Below, piece by piece: positions 20,102 through 29,734 of a DNA stretch of 64,000 nt; position 1 is the stretch's first letter; every line of letters begins with the position of its first letter. The translations under genes were made by a program, and so were the position numbers. The DNA comes from Vagococcus carniphilus (lineage in GTDB: Bacteria; Bacillota; Bacilli; Lactobacillales; Vagococcaceae): assembly GCF_014397115.1 (NCBI RefSeq), contig NZ_CP060720.1, positions 140,001-204,000 of the forward strand. The letters run 5' to 3'. Below the pieces are notes generated by a model. It was not told the origin of the DNA and made no database searches. It saw nothing but the letters and a program-made list of their open reading frames with translations.

Positions 20102-21796
20102 ATGGATTACAAAAAACAAATAGTAGCAGATTTACAAGCAGCAATAGGTGATGCGTTAAGTCAGGAAGAATTATACAATTTCTTAGAAGTACCTAAGATG
20201 AGTGCTCATGGTGATTATGCTTTTCCAACTTTTTCATTAGCAAAAGTTTATAGAAAAGCTCCTAATATGATTGCTGAGGAATTAATTGAAAAACTAGATC
20301 AAACAAATTATGAAAACATAGTAGCAGTTGGAGGCTATATCAACTTCTTTTTAAATAAAGAAGCTGTCAGCAAAGAAGTTTTAAAAACAATTGTTTCTGA
20401 AAAAGCACAATATGGTGAGGCTAATATTGGAGAAGGTGGTAGTGTACCAATTGATATGTCTTCACCTAATATTGCTAAACCAATGTCTATGGGACATTTA
20501 AGATCAACTGTTATCGGAAATGCTTTAGCTGAATTATCTAAAAAAATTGGATATAACCCGATTAAAATTAATTACTTAGGTGATTGGGGTACACAATTTG
20601 GTAAGTTAATTGTTGCTTTTAAAAAATGGGGAAGTGAAGAAGCGGTTCGTGAGAATCCAATTGCTGAGCTATTAAAATTATACGTGCAATTTCATGAGGA
20701 AGCAGAAAATGACCCATCTTTAGAAGATGAAGGCCGTGCTTGGTTTAGAAAACTAGAAGAAGATGATGCTGAAGCCGTTCGTTTATGGACTTGGTTCCGC
20801 GGTGAGTCACTAAAAGAATTCCAAAAAGTCTATGACATGCTTGGAGTAACTTTTGATTCATATAATGGAGAAGCGTTCTTTAATGACAAAATGGATCCAG
20901 TGATTGAAGAATTAGAATCTAAAAACTTACTTGTCTCTGATCAAGGAGCAGATATTGTTTCTTTAGAGAAATATGATTTAAATCCAGCTTTAATTAGAAA
21001 ATCAGATGGCGCAACTCTTTATATGACAAGAGACTTAGCCGCAGCTAACTTCCGTCATGATAATTATGACTTTGTTGAAGCTTTATACGTTGTAGGAAAT
21101 GAGCAATCAATTCATTTTAAACAATTAAAAGCAGTCTTAAAAGAAGCCGGACATGATTGGTCAGAAAATATTAAACATGTGCCATTTGGCTTAATTACAT
21201 CTGGTGGTAAAAAATTATCTACCAGAAAAGGTAATGTTATCCTATTAGAGGAAGTTTTAAACGAAGCTATTAGTGCGACTTTAAAAGGAATTGAAGAAAA
21301 AAATCCAACTTTAGAAAATAAAGAAGAAGTTGCTCATCAAGTAGGGGTAGGAGCTATTATCTTCCATGACCTTAAAAATGACCGTATGAACAGCTTTGAC
21401 TTCAACTTAGAAGAGTTGATTCAATTTGAAGGCGAAACAGGCCCATACGTGCAATATACGCGTTCTAGATGTGAAAGTATTCTAACGAAGGCTAACTGGA
21501 GTGTAGAAGACTTTAAATCAGGTGTGGCTTTAAATGATGAAGAGTCATGGGAAGTTATCAAAGCGTTAAATATTTTCCCTGATAAAATTCAAGAAGCTTA
21601 TCAAAAATATGAACCATCAGTGATGGCGAAATATTTAATTGATCTAGCTCAAAAATTCAATAAATACTATTCAAAACATAAAATATTAACAGAAGATGCC
21701 GGTAGAGAGGCTCGATTGAGTTTAGTTTATTCAGTATCTGTTGTTATAAAAGAAGGATTACGTTTGTTAGGAATTCAATCTCCTGATAAAATGTAA
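20102..21796 (+). CDS. argS: Arginyl-tRNA synthetase
   Basis: 564 residues, class I. An N-terminal additional domain (residues 1-110) precedes the HIGH-type motif SPNIAKPMSMGHLRST and a KMSKS-type KKLSTRKGN; the C-terminal DALR anticodon-binding domain ends in a region rich in charged residues. Charges tRNA-Arg. Controlled by the T-box just upstream; it has its own terminator, so it is a single-gene unit. Confidence 0.97.
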   Translation: MDYKKQIVADLQAAIGDALSQEELYNFLEVPKMSAHGDYAFPTFSLAKVYRKAPNMIAEELIEKLDQTNYENIVAVGGYINFFLNKEAVSKEVLKTIVSEKAQYGEANIGEGGSVPIDMSSPNIAKPMSMGHLRSTVIGNALAELSKKIGYNPIKINYLGDWGTQFGKLIVAFKKWGSEEAVRENPIAELLKLYVQFHEEAENDPSLEDEGRAWFRKLEEDDAEAVRLWTWFRGESLKEFQKVYDMLGVTFDSYNGEAFFNDKMDPVIEELESKNLLVSDQGADIVSLEKYDLNPALIRKSDGATLYMTRDLAAANFRHDNYDFVEALYVVGNEQSIHFKQLKAVLKEAGHDWSENIKHVPFGLITSGGKKLSTRKGNVILLEEVLNEAISATLKGIEEKNPTLENKEEVAHQVGVGAIIFHDLKNDRMNSFDFNLEELIQFEGETGPYVQYTRSRCESILTKANWSVEDFKSGVALNDEESWEVIKALNIFPDKIQEAYQKYEPSVMAKYLIDLAQKFNKYYSKHKILTEDAGREARLSLVYSVSVVIKEGLRLLGIQSPDKM

Positions 21797-21802
21797 AAAG
21801 TA

Positions 21803-21850
21803 AAAAACCCCGATGAACTCACTTTTTTTGAGAGCTCATTGGGGTTTTTA
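21803..21850. terminator. Terminator after argS, possibly bidirectional
   Basis: AAAAACCCC...CTC (21803-21820) pairs with GAG...GGGGTTTTT (21833-21850) with one wobble and one mismatch. Poly-A on one side and poly-T on the other could also stop the leftward gene at 21869. Confidence 0.8.
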
Positions 21851-21868
21851 GCTATTGTAGGCAGGAAA

Positions 21869-22087
21869 TTAAGAATTAGTAAATTGTCTTTTATTGACAT
21901 ATGTTTTTTCATCGATAGAATAGCCATCTTGCTCAAGACTGCTTTTTAAGACTAAGTGAGTCTCATCAACAGAATCTCTGATCAAGAGAGTATTCTCTAA
22001 TATTAATTCTACCTTACCGACAACTTCTTTATTGTGAACTGTGGGATAATCAATAACCGAACCGATAACAATCATAACTTTAGACAT
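21869..22087 (-). CDS. Small hypothetical protein (72 aa)
   Basis: Not recognised. 72 residues starting MSKVMIVIGSVIDYP, mixed hydrophobic and charged, with no membrane segment or metal motif. The start at 22087 is chosen because AAGGGATGG lies about 8 bases upstream; a longer reading to 22162 has no such site. It is a lone leftward gene between two rightward ones, with a TTAAGT-type AT-rich upstream. Its regular codon use and good ribosome-binding site support a real gene; function unknown. Confidence 0.65.
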   Translation of the reverse strand: MSKVMIVIGSVIDYPTVHNKEVVGKVELILENTLLIRDSVDETHLVLKSSLEQDGYSIDEKTYVNKRQFTNS

Positions 22088-22178
22088 ATAAAAACCATCC
22101 CTTTCTATATTAAGTATAACATGTTTAAAAAATAAAGGTTTTTTTAAGAGTCGTACGATCAATTTTAGAAGAATAAAA

Positions 22179-22207
22179 TTGTCAAATTATCTTGTTTATG
22201 CTATTAT
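22179..22207 (+). promoter_or_regulatory. mnmE promoter
   Basis: TTGTCA (22179-22184), 17-bp spacer, TATTAT (22202-22207), giving a leader of roughly 110 nt. Confidence 0.6.
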
Positions 22208-22238
22208 TTCTATTGAATATGAATACGAGAGAGCAGTC

Positions 22239-22295
22239 AAAGTGCGTCTCTACTTTTTTTGTTGAAGGCAAAAAGGGTGGAGTAGGCGCTTTTTT
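22239..22295 (+). promoter_or_regulatory. Terminator-like hairpin in the mnmE 5' leader
   Basis: AAAGTGC (22239-22245) pairs with GCGCTTT (22286-22292), and CTCTAC (22248-22253) pairs with GTGGAG (22277-22282); a T-run follows. This is a terminator shape inside the leader, 30 bp before the start codon. GAGAG near 22228 could pair with the same CTCT segment, which offers an alternative fold. No known riboswitch class was recognised. Confidence 0.5.
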
Positions 22296-22326
22296 ATATG
22301 CATTTTTTTAGAAAGGGCGTATTTAA

Positions 22327-23721
22327 ATGAATATTACGAATGAATTTGATACGATTGCAGCCATTTCAACGCCACCTGGAGAAGGAGCGATTAGCATTGT
22401 TCGCTTGAGCGGAGATGATGCAGTTGTTATTGCAGACAAGGTCAATGCTTATCAAAAGAAAAAATTACAACATGTTCCAAGTCATACCATTCATTATGGT
22501 CATATTAAAGATCCAGATACTGATTATGTTTTGGATGAGGTAATGTTTTCAGTGATGTTAGCACCTAAAACATTCACACGAGAAAATATTGTTGAAATTA
22601 ATTGTCATGGTGGAATGGTTGTTGCCAATCAAGTGCTTCAATTGCTACTAAGACAAGGAGCTAGATTAGCAGAACCTGGTGAATTTACGAAACGAGCTTT
22701 TTTAAATGGGCGAATGGATTTGTCACAAGCAGAAGCTGTAATGGATTTAATTCAAGCAAAAACTGACGAGTCAATGAAGCTAGCTTTAAATCAATTAGAT
22801 GGTAAATTATCAATTTTAATTAAAGAGTTGCGTCAACATATTTTAGAAGCCTTAGCACAAGTTGAGGTAAATATTGATTATCCTGAATATGATGATGTAG
22901 AAGAGATGACCAGCGGGTTAATGAAAGAAAAAGCAACTCAGGTCAAAGCATCTATTGACCATTTATTATTAACTGCTAAGCAAGGGAAAATCCTTAGAGA
23001 AGGTCTTTCAACAGCAATTATTGGTCGACCAAATGTAGGAAAATCAAGTTTATTAAATTACTTGCTTCAAGAAGATAAAGCAATTGTAACAGATATAGCT
23101 GGTACAACGAGAGATGTAATTGAAGAATATGTCAATGTCCGCGGAGTCCCATTGAAATTAATTGATACAGCTGGTATTCGAGAAACAGAAGATATTGTTG
23201 AAAAAATTGGTGTAGAAAGAAGCCGTAAAGCGTTAAACGAGGCTGACTTAATTTTACTTGTTTTAAATCAAAGTGAAGCTCTTACTACAATGGATCTAGA
23301 ATTACTTGATTTAACTAAAGGAATGAACCGAATTATTTTATTAAATAAAATGGATTTAACACCACAACTAGATCAAGCTGAATTGAGTAGACAATTAAAT
23401 GACGAGACGGTATTAACGATTTCAGTTACTTCAAGTGAGGGAATTGATCATTTAGAGCAAGCCATTAAAGATACCTTCTTTTCTAATGCAGGAAAAGAAA
23501 AAGATGCAACCTATATCTCTAATTCACGCCATATTGCTTTACTAGAGCAAGCTGATTTAGCTCTTGATGAGGTAATAAATGGTATTGACGCAGGTATGCC
23601 AGTTGATTTACTTCAAATTGATATGACTAGAAGTTGGGACTTACTAGGTGAAATTATTGGGGATAGTGTCCAGGACGAATTGATTACGCAGTTATTTAGT
23701 CAATTCTGTTTAGGAAAATAG
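22327..23721 (+). CDS. mnmE: tRNA modification GTPase MnmE
   Basis: 464 residues. An N-terminal tetrahydrofolate-binding domain ([23 protein letters not shown]) is followed by helical domains around a G domain with [12 protein letters not shown] and DTAGIRET, and the C-terminal FCLGK, the Cys motif of the family. With MnmG it installs the carboxymethylaminomethyl group on wobble uridines of certain tRNAs. mnmG follows after 16 bp. Confidence 0.97.
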   Translation: MNITNEFDTIAAISTPPGEGAISIVRLSGDDAVVIADKVNAYQKKKLQHVPSHTIHYGHIKDPDTDYVLDEVMFSVMLAPKTFTRENIVEINCHGGMVVANQVLQLLLRQGARLAEPGEFTKRAFLNGRMDLSQAEAVMDLIQAKTDESMKLALNQLDGKLSILIKELRQHILEALAQVEVNIDYPEYDDVEEMTSGLMKEKATQVKASIDHLLLTAKQGKILREGLSTAIIGRPNVGKSSLLNYLLQEDKAIVTDIAGTTRDVIEEYVNVRGVPLKLIDTAGIRETEDIVEKIGVERSRKALNEADLILLVLNQSEALTTMDLELLDLTKGMNRIILLNKMDLTPQLDQAELSRQLNDETVLTISVTSSEGIDHLEQAIKDTFFSNAGKEKDATYISNSRHIALLEQADLALDEVINGIDAGMPVDLLQIDMTRSWDLLGEIIGDSVQDELITQLFSQFCLGK

Positions 23722-23737
23722 CGAAGGGGATAAAAGA

Positions 23738-25639
23738 ATGGAAGAAATAAAACAATATGATGTAATTGTTGTTGGTGGTGGTCATGCTGGTTCAGAGGCT
23801 TCATTAGCTGCGGCTAGAATGGGAATGAAAACATTACTTGTCACATTAAATTTGGATATTATTGGTTTTATGCCGTGTAATCCATCGATAGGTGGACCAG
23901 CTAAAGGCGTTGTTGTTCGAGAAATTGACGCTCTTGGTGGTGAAATGGGCCGAAATATTGATAAAACTTATGTCCAAATGAGAATGTTGAATACAGGGAA
24001 AGGACCAGCTGTACGAGCGTTACGTGCTCAAGCAGATAAATTTGCCTACCAAACAGAGTTAAAGAAAACCTTAGAACATACAGAAAATCTTGATTTAAAA
24101 CAAGGAATTGTTGAAAAACTAATTGTGGAAGACGATGTGGTTAAGGGAGTAGAAATCAGTACAGGAACAAAATATTTCAGTAAATCAGTTATTATCACCG
24201 CAGGAACAGCTCTTCGTGGTGAAATTATTATTGGTGAATTGAAGTATTCTTCAGGACCTAATAACTCATTACCATCTATCGGATTAGCGAATCATCTAAA
24301 AGAACTAGGTTTAGAGATTGATCGTTTTAAAACGGGAACACCTCCAAGAGTAAAATCAAGTTCTATTAACTATGACGTAACAGAGATTCAACCAGGAGAC
24401 ACAACACCTAACCATTTTAGTTTTGAAACCAAAGATGAAGAATATAAAACAGATCAATTACCTTGTTGGTTAACTTATACAAACTTAGAAACTCATGGTG
24501 TTATTCGTGAAAATCTACACCGTGCACCAATGTTTACAGGAATTGTAGAAGGAGTAGGTGCAAGGTATTGTCCATCGATTGAAGACAAAGTGGTTCGATT
24601 TAGTGATAAACCAAGACATCAAATTTTCTTAGAACCAGAAGGCGCTAATACAGATGAAGTTTATGTTCAAGGCTTATCTACTTCTTTACCAGAAGATGTT
24701 CAACAAAATATGGTTCGAAGTATTGAGGGATTAGAACAGGCTGAAATTATGCGTAGTGGTTATGCCATTGAGTATGATGTTGTGGTTCCTCATCAATTAC
24801 GCCCAACACTTGAAACAATGAAAATTTCTGGACTTTATACAGCTGGTCAAACAAATGGGACATCAGGTTATGAAGAAGCTGCTTGCCAAGGACTTATGGC
24901 AGGAATCAATGCGGCGTTAAAAATTCAAGGAAAAGAACCATTAGTCTTGAAAAGAAGTGATGCGTACATTGGTGTTCTAATTGATGACTTAGTCACAAAA
25001 GGAACAAATGAACCGTATCGTTTACTAACATCTCGCGCTGAATATCGTTTATTATTACGTCATGACAACGCAGACTTACGTTTAACAGAAATGGGACAAG
25101 CCATTGGTTTAGTTAACGAAGAGCGTTATGAAGAGTATCAAACGAAAAAAGAGATGATTGAAGAAGAGATGAAACGCTTAGAAACATCTCGCTTAAAACC
25201 AACTAAAGAGTTACAAGAATTTTTAGCAACTAAAAACAGTGCAGCTTTAAAAGATGGTATTTTAGCAGTTGATTTACTTAAACGACCTGAACTAAGTTAT
25301 TTAGATGTTGTTCAATTTATCGAAACACCAGAAGTTGAGGTACCAAGATATGTATATGAACAAGTAGAAATACAAGTGAAATACGAAGGATATATCAAGA
25401 AAGCAAATGATAAAGTAGCGAAGCTAAAACGAATGGAAGCTAAAAAAATTCCAGCTAACATTGATTATACAAAAATAAATAGTTTAGCAACTGAAGCTGT
25501 TCAAAAATTAGAGAAAATTCGTCCAGAAACGATTGCTCAAGCCAGTCGTATTAGTGGCGTGAATCCATCAGATATTAGTATATTAATGGTTTATATCGAA
25601 CAAGGTAAAATAGCGAAAAGAGATGAGGAAAAGGCTTAG
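23738..25639 (+). CDS. mnmG: tRNA uridine-5-carboxymethylaminomethyl modification enzyme MnmG
   Basis: 633 residues; FAD-binding motif [11 protein letters not shown] at the N-terminus and the family motifs [15 protein letters not shown] and [16 protein letters not shown]. Partner of MnmE. The last residues (after [15 protein letters not shown]) come from an integrated element: the displaced native end, reading KDSREA after the same motif, lies at 29895-29942. The protein keeps full family length, so it should still work. The stop codon is inside a terminator hairpin. Confidence 0.97.
   Translation: MEEIKQYDVIVVGGGHAGSEASLAAARMGMKTLLVTLNLDIIGFMPCNPSIGGPAKGVVVREIDALGGEMGRNIDKTYVQMRMLNTGKGPAVRALRAQADKFAYQTELKKTLEHTENLDLKQGIVEKLIVEDDVVKGVEISTGTKYFSKSVIITAGTALRGEIIIGELKYSSGPNNSLPSIGLANHLKELGLEIDRFKTGTPPRVKSSSINYDVTEIQPGDTTPNHFSFETKDEEYKTDQLPCWLTYTNLETHGVIRENLHRAPMFTGIVEGVGARYCPSIEDKVVRFSDKPRHQIFLEPEGANTDEVYVQGLSTSLPEDVQQNMVRSIEGLEQAEIMRSGYAIEYDVVVPHQLRPTLETMKISGLYTAGQTNGTSGYEEAACQGLMAGINAALKIQGKEPLVLKRSDAYIGVLIDDLVTKGTNEPYRLLTSRAEYRLLLRHDNADLRLTEMGQAIGLVNEERYEEYQTKKEMIEEEMKRLETSRLKPTKELQEFLATKNSAALKDGILAVDLLKRPELSYLDVVQFIETPEVEVPRYVYEQVEIQVKYEGYIKKANDKVAKLKRMEAKKIPANIDYTKINSLATEAVQKLEKIRPETIAQASRISGVNPSDISILMVYIEQGKIAKRDEEKA
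25592..25620 (+). repeat. attL, left attachment repeat inside mnmG
   Basis: TATATCGAACAAGG (25592-25605) is identical to 29895-29908. The next 15 bp share ATAGCGAAAA and differ at a few bases, as expected if the element carried its own variant of the site. Confidence 0.85.
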
Positions 25640-25653
25640 TATCAAGCCTTTTT
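25629..25653 (+). terminator. Terminator overlapping the mnmG stop
   Basis: AAAAGGCTT (25629-25637) pairs with AAGCCTTTT (25644-25652), then T-rich. It is supplied with the new mnmG 3' end. Confidence 0.75.
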
Positions 25654-25680
25654 CTTATGCTCAAAACTCTTAATTTAAAA

Positions 25681-25704
25681 TTGAATGCCATTTTGAATGC
25701 CATA
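25681..25704 (+). repeat. Left arm-type repeats of the integrase
   Basis: Two copies of TTGAATGCCAT in direct orientation, 12 bp apart (25681 and 25693). The same pair recurs at the right end of the element, a pattern expected of integrase arm-binding sites. Confidence 0.7.
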
Positions 25705-25708
25705 TCGA

Positions 25709-26878
25709 CTAAAAAGCCATATATTTCTCAAAAATATTGATAGTTTCATTTTGCTTAGTTGGTGTTACTTTTACATAAATATCTGTCGTGGTTTTAGTAG
25801 ATTGATGTCCTAGTCTTTGAGCCACGTCTTTTATACTTGCTCCCGATTCAAATAGTAGAGATGCATTAGTTTTTCTAAAATCATGCACTTTTATTATTTT
25901 CATCTCTGGAAAGTGTTTTTTGACTTTATCCATGATGTTATTAGGGTAGGCTTTATATAAAAATTGATTTTCATTGTATAGAATCGAATTAGAAAATACC
26001 AAGCTACTAGCAAAGTCATTTTCTCTAATACCTTGAGATAGCTTTAATCTCCTAATATGAGAACGCCAATCTTTAAGTATGCTGATAGTCTGTTGATCTA
26101 TACTTATGGTTCTATTAGATGATTCTGTCTTAGTGGTATTAACCTTGAAAGAGCCATCTTGTAGCTCTACCAACGTTTTATCAATAGTTACAGTGTTATC
26201 ATCAAAATTAAAATCTCCCCACGTTAAAGCCATTGCTTCGCCTTTTCTTAATCCTAAAAAAGCTAATACTCTAAAGAAAGTAAATGCTCGTTTATCCTCT
26301 AATTGCTCTAAGCAGCTAAAGAATTGTATAAGCTCATCTTTAGTGTAAAAGCTATCAGATTCCTTTTTAGTAACATCTTTTTTCTTTTTAGGTGTAATGG
26401 TTCTTTCCATTGGGTTAATCTGTATAAGGTTGATTAAGATACCATACTTAAATACCATTGATGTATATGTTTTTAACTGTTTGTATGTGGCTAAATGCTC
26501 AGCCCATCCATTCAAACATTCTTGGCAGAATAAAGGTGTAATCTTATCAATCCTTTTACTGCCGAATTTAGGCAAGATATGATTATCAAAATGTTGTTTG
26601 ATACGTTGGATAGTGGTTTGTTTCAAGTCTTTAGAGTGCTGCTTAAACCAAACTTGATATAAGTCCTCAAACGTCTTGATATTATCATCTCTATTAAATT
26701 CTTTATTCTCGAAGTCCACTAGCAACCTATTAAGTTCTAGTTGGGCTTCTTTTTTTGTCTTAAAACCACGTCTAGTAGTTTTAACAGACTTTCCAGTCAT
26801 AGGGTTAATACCTAAGTAGGATTGGAATTGCCAAGCCTTAGTACCATTCTTTTTAGTGTACTGTTTAAATGTTGCCAT
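25709..26878 (-). CDS. int: Tyrosine-type site-specific integrase
   Basis: 389 residues. An N-terminal arm-binding domain (about 1-60, with the AP2-like GFKTKKEAQLEL), a SAM-like core-binding domain (about 65-160) and a catalytic domain. Catalytic residues visible: R211 (GLRKGEA), K250, H332 and R335 (VHDFRKT), H358 (LGHQST) and Y368 (TTTDIY). The start at 26878 follows AAGGGAG. It lies at the left end of the element, transcribed towards attL. No separate excisionase gene was recognised. Confidence 0.95.
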   Translation of the reverse strand: MATFKQYTKKNGTKAWQFQSYLGINPMTGKSVKTTRRGFKTKKEAQLELNRLLVDFENKEFNRDDNIKTFEDLYQVWFKQHSKDLKQTTIQRIKQHFDNHILPKFGSKRIDKITPLFCQECLNGWAEHLATYKQLKTYTSMVFKYGILINLIQINPMERTITPKKKKDVTKKESDSFYTKDELIQFFSCLEQLEDKRAFTFFRVLAFLGLRKGEAMALTWGDFNFDDNTVTIDKTLVELQDGSFKVNTTKTESSNRTISIDQQTISILKDWRSHIRRLKLSQGIRENDFASSLVFSNSILYNENQFLYKAYPNNIMDKVKKHFPEMKIIKVHDFRKTNASLLFESGASIKDVAQRLGHQSTKTTTDIYVKVTPTKQNETINIFEKYMAF

Positions 26879-26898
26879 TGTATAACTCTCCCTTATCT

Positions 26899-26912
26899 TA
26901 TGTGGGCACATA
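26899..26912. repeat. Palindrome upstream of integrase
   Basis: TATGTGGGCACATA, a 6-2-6 palindrome 20 bp before the integrase start. A sister site with the central pair CC lies at 29735-29748 near the right end. Could be an operator or a recombination accessory site. Confidence 0.55.
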
Positions 26913-26924
26913 TTGGGAAGGTTA

Positions 26925-27060
26925 TTAATCGCTTATTATTTTAATTGATGGATAAACTTGTTTTTTTGATGATAATTTAGAGTAACCACCATCTAAAATT
27001 TCTTGCATTTGTTTAAATGTTTCGAAATTTACCTCAACTTTATTGTTTTGTTTTGCTGTT
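26925..27060 (-). pseudogene. Fragment of an unknown element gene (3' end)
   Basis: A leftward open frame with coding-like composition (contains NFETFKQMQEILDGG) ends in a stop at 26925, but it has no start codon with a ribosome-binding site before it runs into the rightward primase fragment near 27060. It looks like the tail of a gene fused at a deletion point. Family not recognised. Confidence 0.4.
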
Positions 27061-27183
27061 ATGCCTTCATTAGTTTATGAGTTGGTTCATTTTGCTAATA
27101 GTAATTTTAATGAGCCATTATCTGATAGTGAGGTTAATAGAACCTTTGAAAGTATTGTTAAAAAGGAGTTGAGCCATAAATGA
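27061..27183 (+). pseudogene. Remnant of phage/plasmid primase C-terminus (PriCT-like)
   Basis: The 40 residues starting MPSLVYELVHFANSNF and ending at a TGA that overlaps the next start resemble the helical PriCT domain at the end of replication primases of phages and islands. The N-terminal polymerase/primase part is missing, and the upstream DNA is a fragment of an opposite-strand gene. Confidence 0.5.
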
Positions 27184-27983
27184 TGCAAAATTTAAAAGTA
27201 TTAGATCAACAATTTAATAGTAAAGTGAAGCAAAAAGAAGTTACTCAACCTAGTATGTTGTATGGTAAAAAATTAAAGGCTGCATTAATTGAAAAAAGAC
27301 AACTCCTTTTAGTTGAAGCAGAGGAAAAATATATATTTAATGGCAGTAAGGGAACTAAGCCAACTAAATTGCATCCATTACAGGTAGCTATTGAACTAAA
27401 AGAATTTGTAGCGTTTAAAAAACTAGGTACTGCCAATTACTCTAATTTAGCCATGTATCAAGCTCAAAAAGGTACTTATACCATTAATGAAGATGATATA
27501 TACATGGTTATGTCGTGGCTAGAGCCAACTTTAAATGAGCGTTTATCTAGAGATGTCTTATTTCATCTCAAAAAAGGCTTAGAACTCACTGAACAGACTA
27601 ATGATGAGAACTTAGCACCAGTTAAGAATGGTATTTATAACCGTAAAACTAAAAAGTTGATGCCTTTTAGTGAGGATTTTGTATTTTTATCTACCACAGA
27701 TACTAAGTACAATGAAAAAGCTAATAATCCAAAAATCAAAACGAATTACGGAATATTTGACATTGAGGAATGGCTTTATGATCTCTCTGATCATGATGAG
27801 GAGGTCTATACCCTATTATGGCAAGTAATTAGTGATGTGGTTAATCCTAACATCTCTAGACGTAAATCTATATGGCTCTATGGGGAACGTGGTAACAATG
27901 GTAACATTTTTCATAGTTTGATGATGGCAAATGATGGCATTTTTAAGATAGCAAATGATAGCATTATTCTTTTTAAATTGTAG
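27180..27983 (+). pseudogene. Truncated D5-type phage/plasmid primase-helicase
   Basis: 267 residues resembling the D5_N region and the beginning of an SF3 helicase. The start codon overlaps the stop of the primase remnant (ATGA), a normal arrangement for this module. The frame reaches a P-loop-like YGERGNNGN, where NNGKGT would be expected, and then ends; the rest of the helicase domain is missing. The full family is nearly twice as long. It is probably not functional. Confidence 0.65.
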
Positions 27984-28082
27984 GAAAATGTCGGAATGTA
28001 GAACCTGACAAAACCATACCTTTTTAGATTAGTATGAAGCTGATAGAACTTGTCGAAACTTGTATATATAACTGTGGAGCTC

Positions 28083-28111
28083 TTAACAACTTTGAAATTA
28101 TTGTGTATACT
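28083..28111 (+). promoter_or_regulatory. Promoter of the AlbA_2/ATPase gene
   Basis: TTAACA (28083-28088), 17-bp spacer, TATACT (28106-28111), 40 bp before the start codon. Confidence 0.6.
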
Positions 28112-28151
28112 TATTTTTATTAAAGAGTGTAAAGAGGAGGTTTTAATATAA

Positions 28152-29594
28152 ATGGACAATTTAGATATTGAAGAATTTATTATCAATAAAGAAAATCGAT
28201 TTTTTGATAGAAAAAGTGCAAAGATTGCACCTAAAGATATTGTTAGACATATTATTGGTTTTGCCAATGCTTCTGGAGGAAAGTTAGTAATTGGTATTGA
28301 AGATAATGGTGATGTGACAGGTTTTAATTATCAACAAGCTAATTCAGTGGAAGCCTTTAGAGAAATCATATATTCTAATACAAAACCAACTCCTATTTTT
28401 GAATTTATCGAAGTACCAGTTACTAATAAAAATAATAAAGATGATGTCGTTCTTGTAATAGATGTTGAAGTGAGCGTAGATAGAGTAATACTTAATAATA
28501 AAGAAGAGTGCTTTTTGAGAATGGGTGACAATACTAAGCAGCTTAATCATCAGCAAATTACTCAGTTAGAATATGATAGAGGACAGAGAAGTTTTGAAGA
28601 TGAGATTGTTAAAGGTAGTAGTATTGATGATGTAAATAAAGAGTTACTAAGAAGGTATAAAGAGCATAGAAACTGCTTAGATGTAAGTGATATCCAAGTT
28701 TTAGAAGCACGAGGGTTCATGAAAAATGGAGAACTTACTAATGCGGGTATATTATTATTTGGAGAAAACACTTTTAAATATTTACCTAACTGTAGATTAA
28801 GATTTATAAGATATGATGGAGTAAAAAGTAAAACAGGACAAAGAATGAATATAATAAAAGAATTTAATTATGAGGAACCAATACCTTTATTAATCGAAAA
28901 AGCAACAATAGATATAAAAGGGCAGTTGAGGGATTTTCAATACTTAGGAGATGACGGGGTTTTTAAACAAATTTCAGAATATCCAGAGTTTGCTTGGTTT
29001 GAAGGAATTGTTAACGCAGTAGTACATCGAAATTATTCTTTTGTAGGTGATCATGTTCGTGTAGAAATGTACGATGATAGGTTAGAAATACATAGTCCTG
29101 GGGATCTACCTAATATAGTTACTATTGAGAATATGCGTAAAACAAGATATTCAAGAAATCCAAGAATTGCTAGAATATTAACAGAGTTTGGCTGGGTTAG
29201 AGAGATGAATGAAGGAGTTAATAGGATATATGATGAAATGGAATCATTCTTTTTAAAAGACCCTATCTATAGTGAGCCTGAGGGAAACTCAGTGTTATTA
29301 GTTTTAGAAAATAATATCTTATCAAGATCTTTACGCTCGACAGATAGGTTAGATGATTACATAAAAAGTAACTATGGTTCAAGTCTGACTAATGTTGAAT
29401 TGCGTATAATAGTACATTTGTATAATGAAGGCAAAATAACCGTAGCTGATGCTTCAGAAGTGTTAGAAAAAGGAAAAACTTATGCAAGGAGTATATTAAG
29501 AGATATGCGTGATAAGGAATTGATTGAGTGGCATGGTTCTAGCGACAGAGACCCTACACAATACTATAGCTTACCTAAGAGTAAAGTAGAGTAA
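28152..29594 (+). CDS. AlbA_2 / Schlafen-type ATP-binding protein with winged helix
   Basis: 480 residues, intact, the only complete cargo gene of the element. The order is an AlbA_2 (Schlafen-type) domain at about 15-130 (FANASGGKLVIGIEDNG), a middle region, a HATPase_c_4 domain at about 270-390 with N-box EGIVNAVVHRNY (284-295) and HSPGDLP, and a C-terminal winged helix (about 410-475). Such proteins are annotated as transcriptional regulators or 'RecG-like' proteins, but they lack helicase motifs. Some relatives occur in phage-defence or stress contexts. It has a good promoter and a GGAGG site. Its last codons run into the 10-bp repeat. Function unknown. Confidence 0.85.
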   Translation: MDNLDIEEFIINKENRFFDRKSAKIAPKDIVRHIIGFANASGGKLVIGIEDNGDVTGFNYQQANSVEAFREIIYSNTKPTPIFEFIEVPVTNKNNKDDVVLVIDVEVSVDRVILNNKEECFLRMGDNTKQLNHQQITQLEYDRGQRSFEDEIVKGSSIDDVNKELLRRYKEHRNCLDVSDIQVLEARGFMKNGELTNAGILLFGENTFKYLPNCRLRFIRYDGVKSKTGQRMNIIKEFNYEEPIPLLIEKATIDIKGQLRDFQYLGDDGVFKQISEYPEFAWFEGIVNAVVHRNYSFVGDHVRVEMYDDRLEIHSPGDLPNIVTIENMRKTRYSRNPRIARILTEFGWVREMNEGVNRIYDEMESFFLKDPIYSEPEGNSVLLVLENNILSRSLRSTDRLDDYIKSNYGSSLTNVELRIIVHLYNEGKITVADASEVLEKGKTYARSILRDMRDKELIEWHGSSDRDPTQYYSLPKSKVE

Positions 29595-29715
29595 AGCAGA
29601 GTAAAGTAGAGTAAAGCAGAGTAAAGCAGAGTAAAGCAGAGTAAAGCAGAGTAAAGCAGAGTAAAGCAGAGTAAAGTAGAGTAGAGCAGAGTAGAGTAAA
29701 GCAGAGTAGAGTAAA
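29581..29715 (+). repeat. 10-bp tandem repeat (VNTR)
   Basis: About 13 units of GTAAAGCAGA and close variants (GTAAAGTAGA, GTAGAGCAGA), the last ones partial 5-bp pieces. The AlbA_2 gene stop codon falls within the second unit, so copy changes would not alter the protein. Confidence 0.92.
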
Positions 29716-29734
29716 AAAATATAATATTTATTAA

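Noticed and set aside
27911-28267. Leftward 118-codon frame over the primase-AlbA_2 junction
   Set aside because: Antisense to the AlbA_2 gene start and its promoter; low-complexity composition.
29581-29715. Possible CRISPR-like array
   Set aside because: The units are contiguous 10-bp repeats with no spacers, and there are no cas genes in the window.
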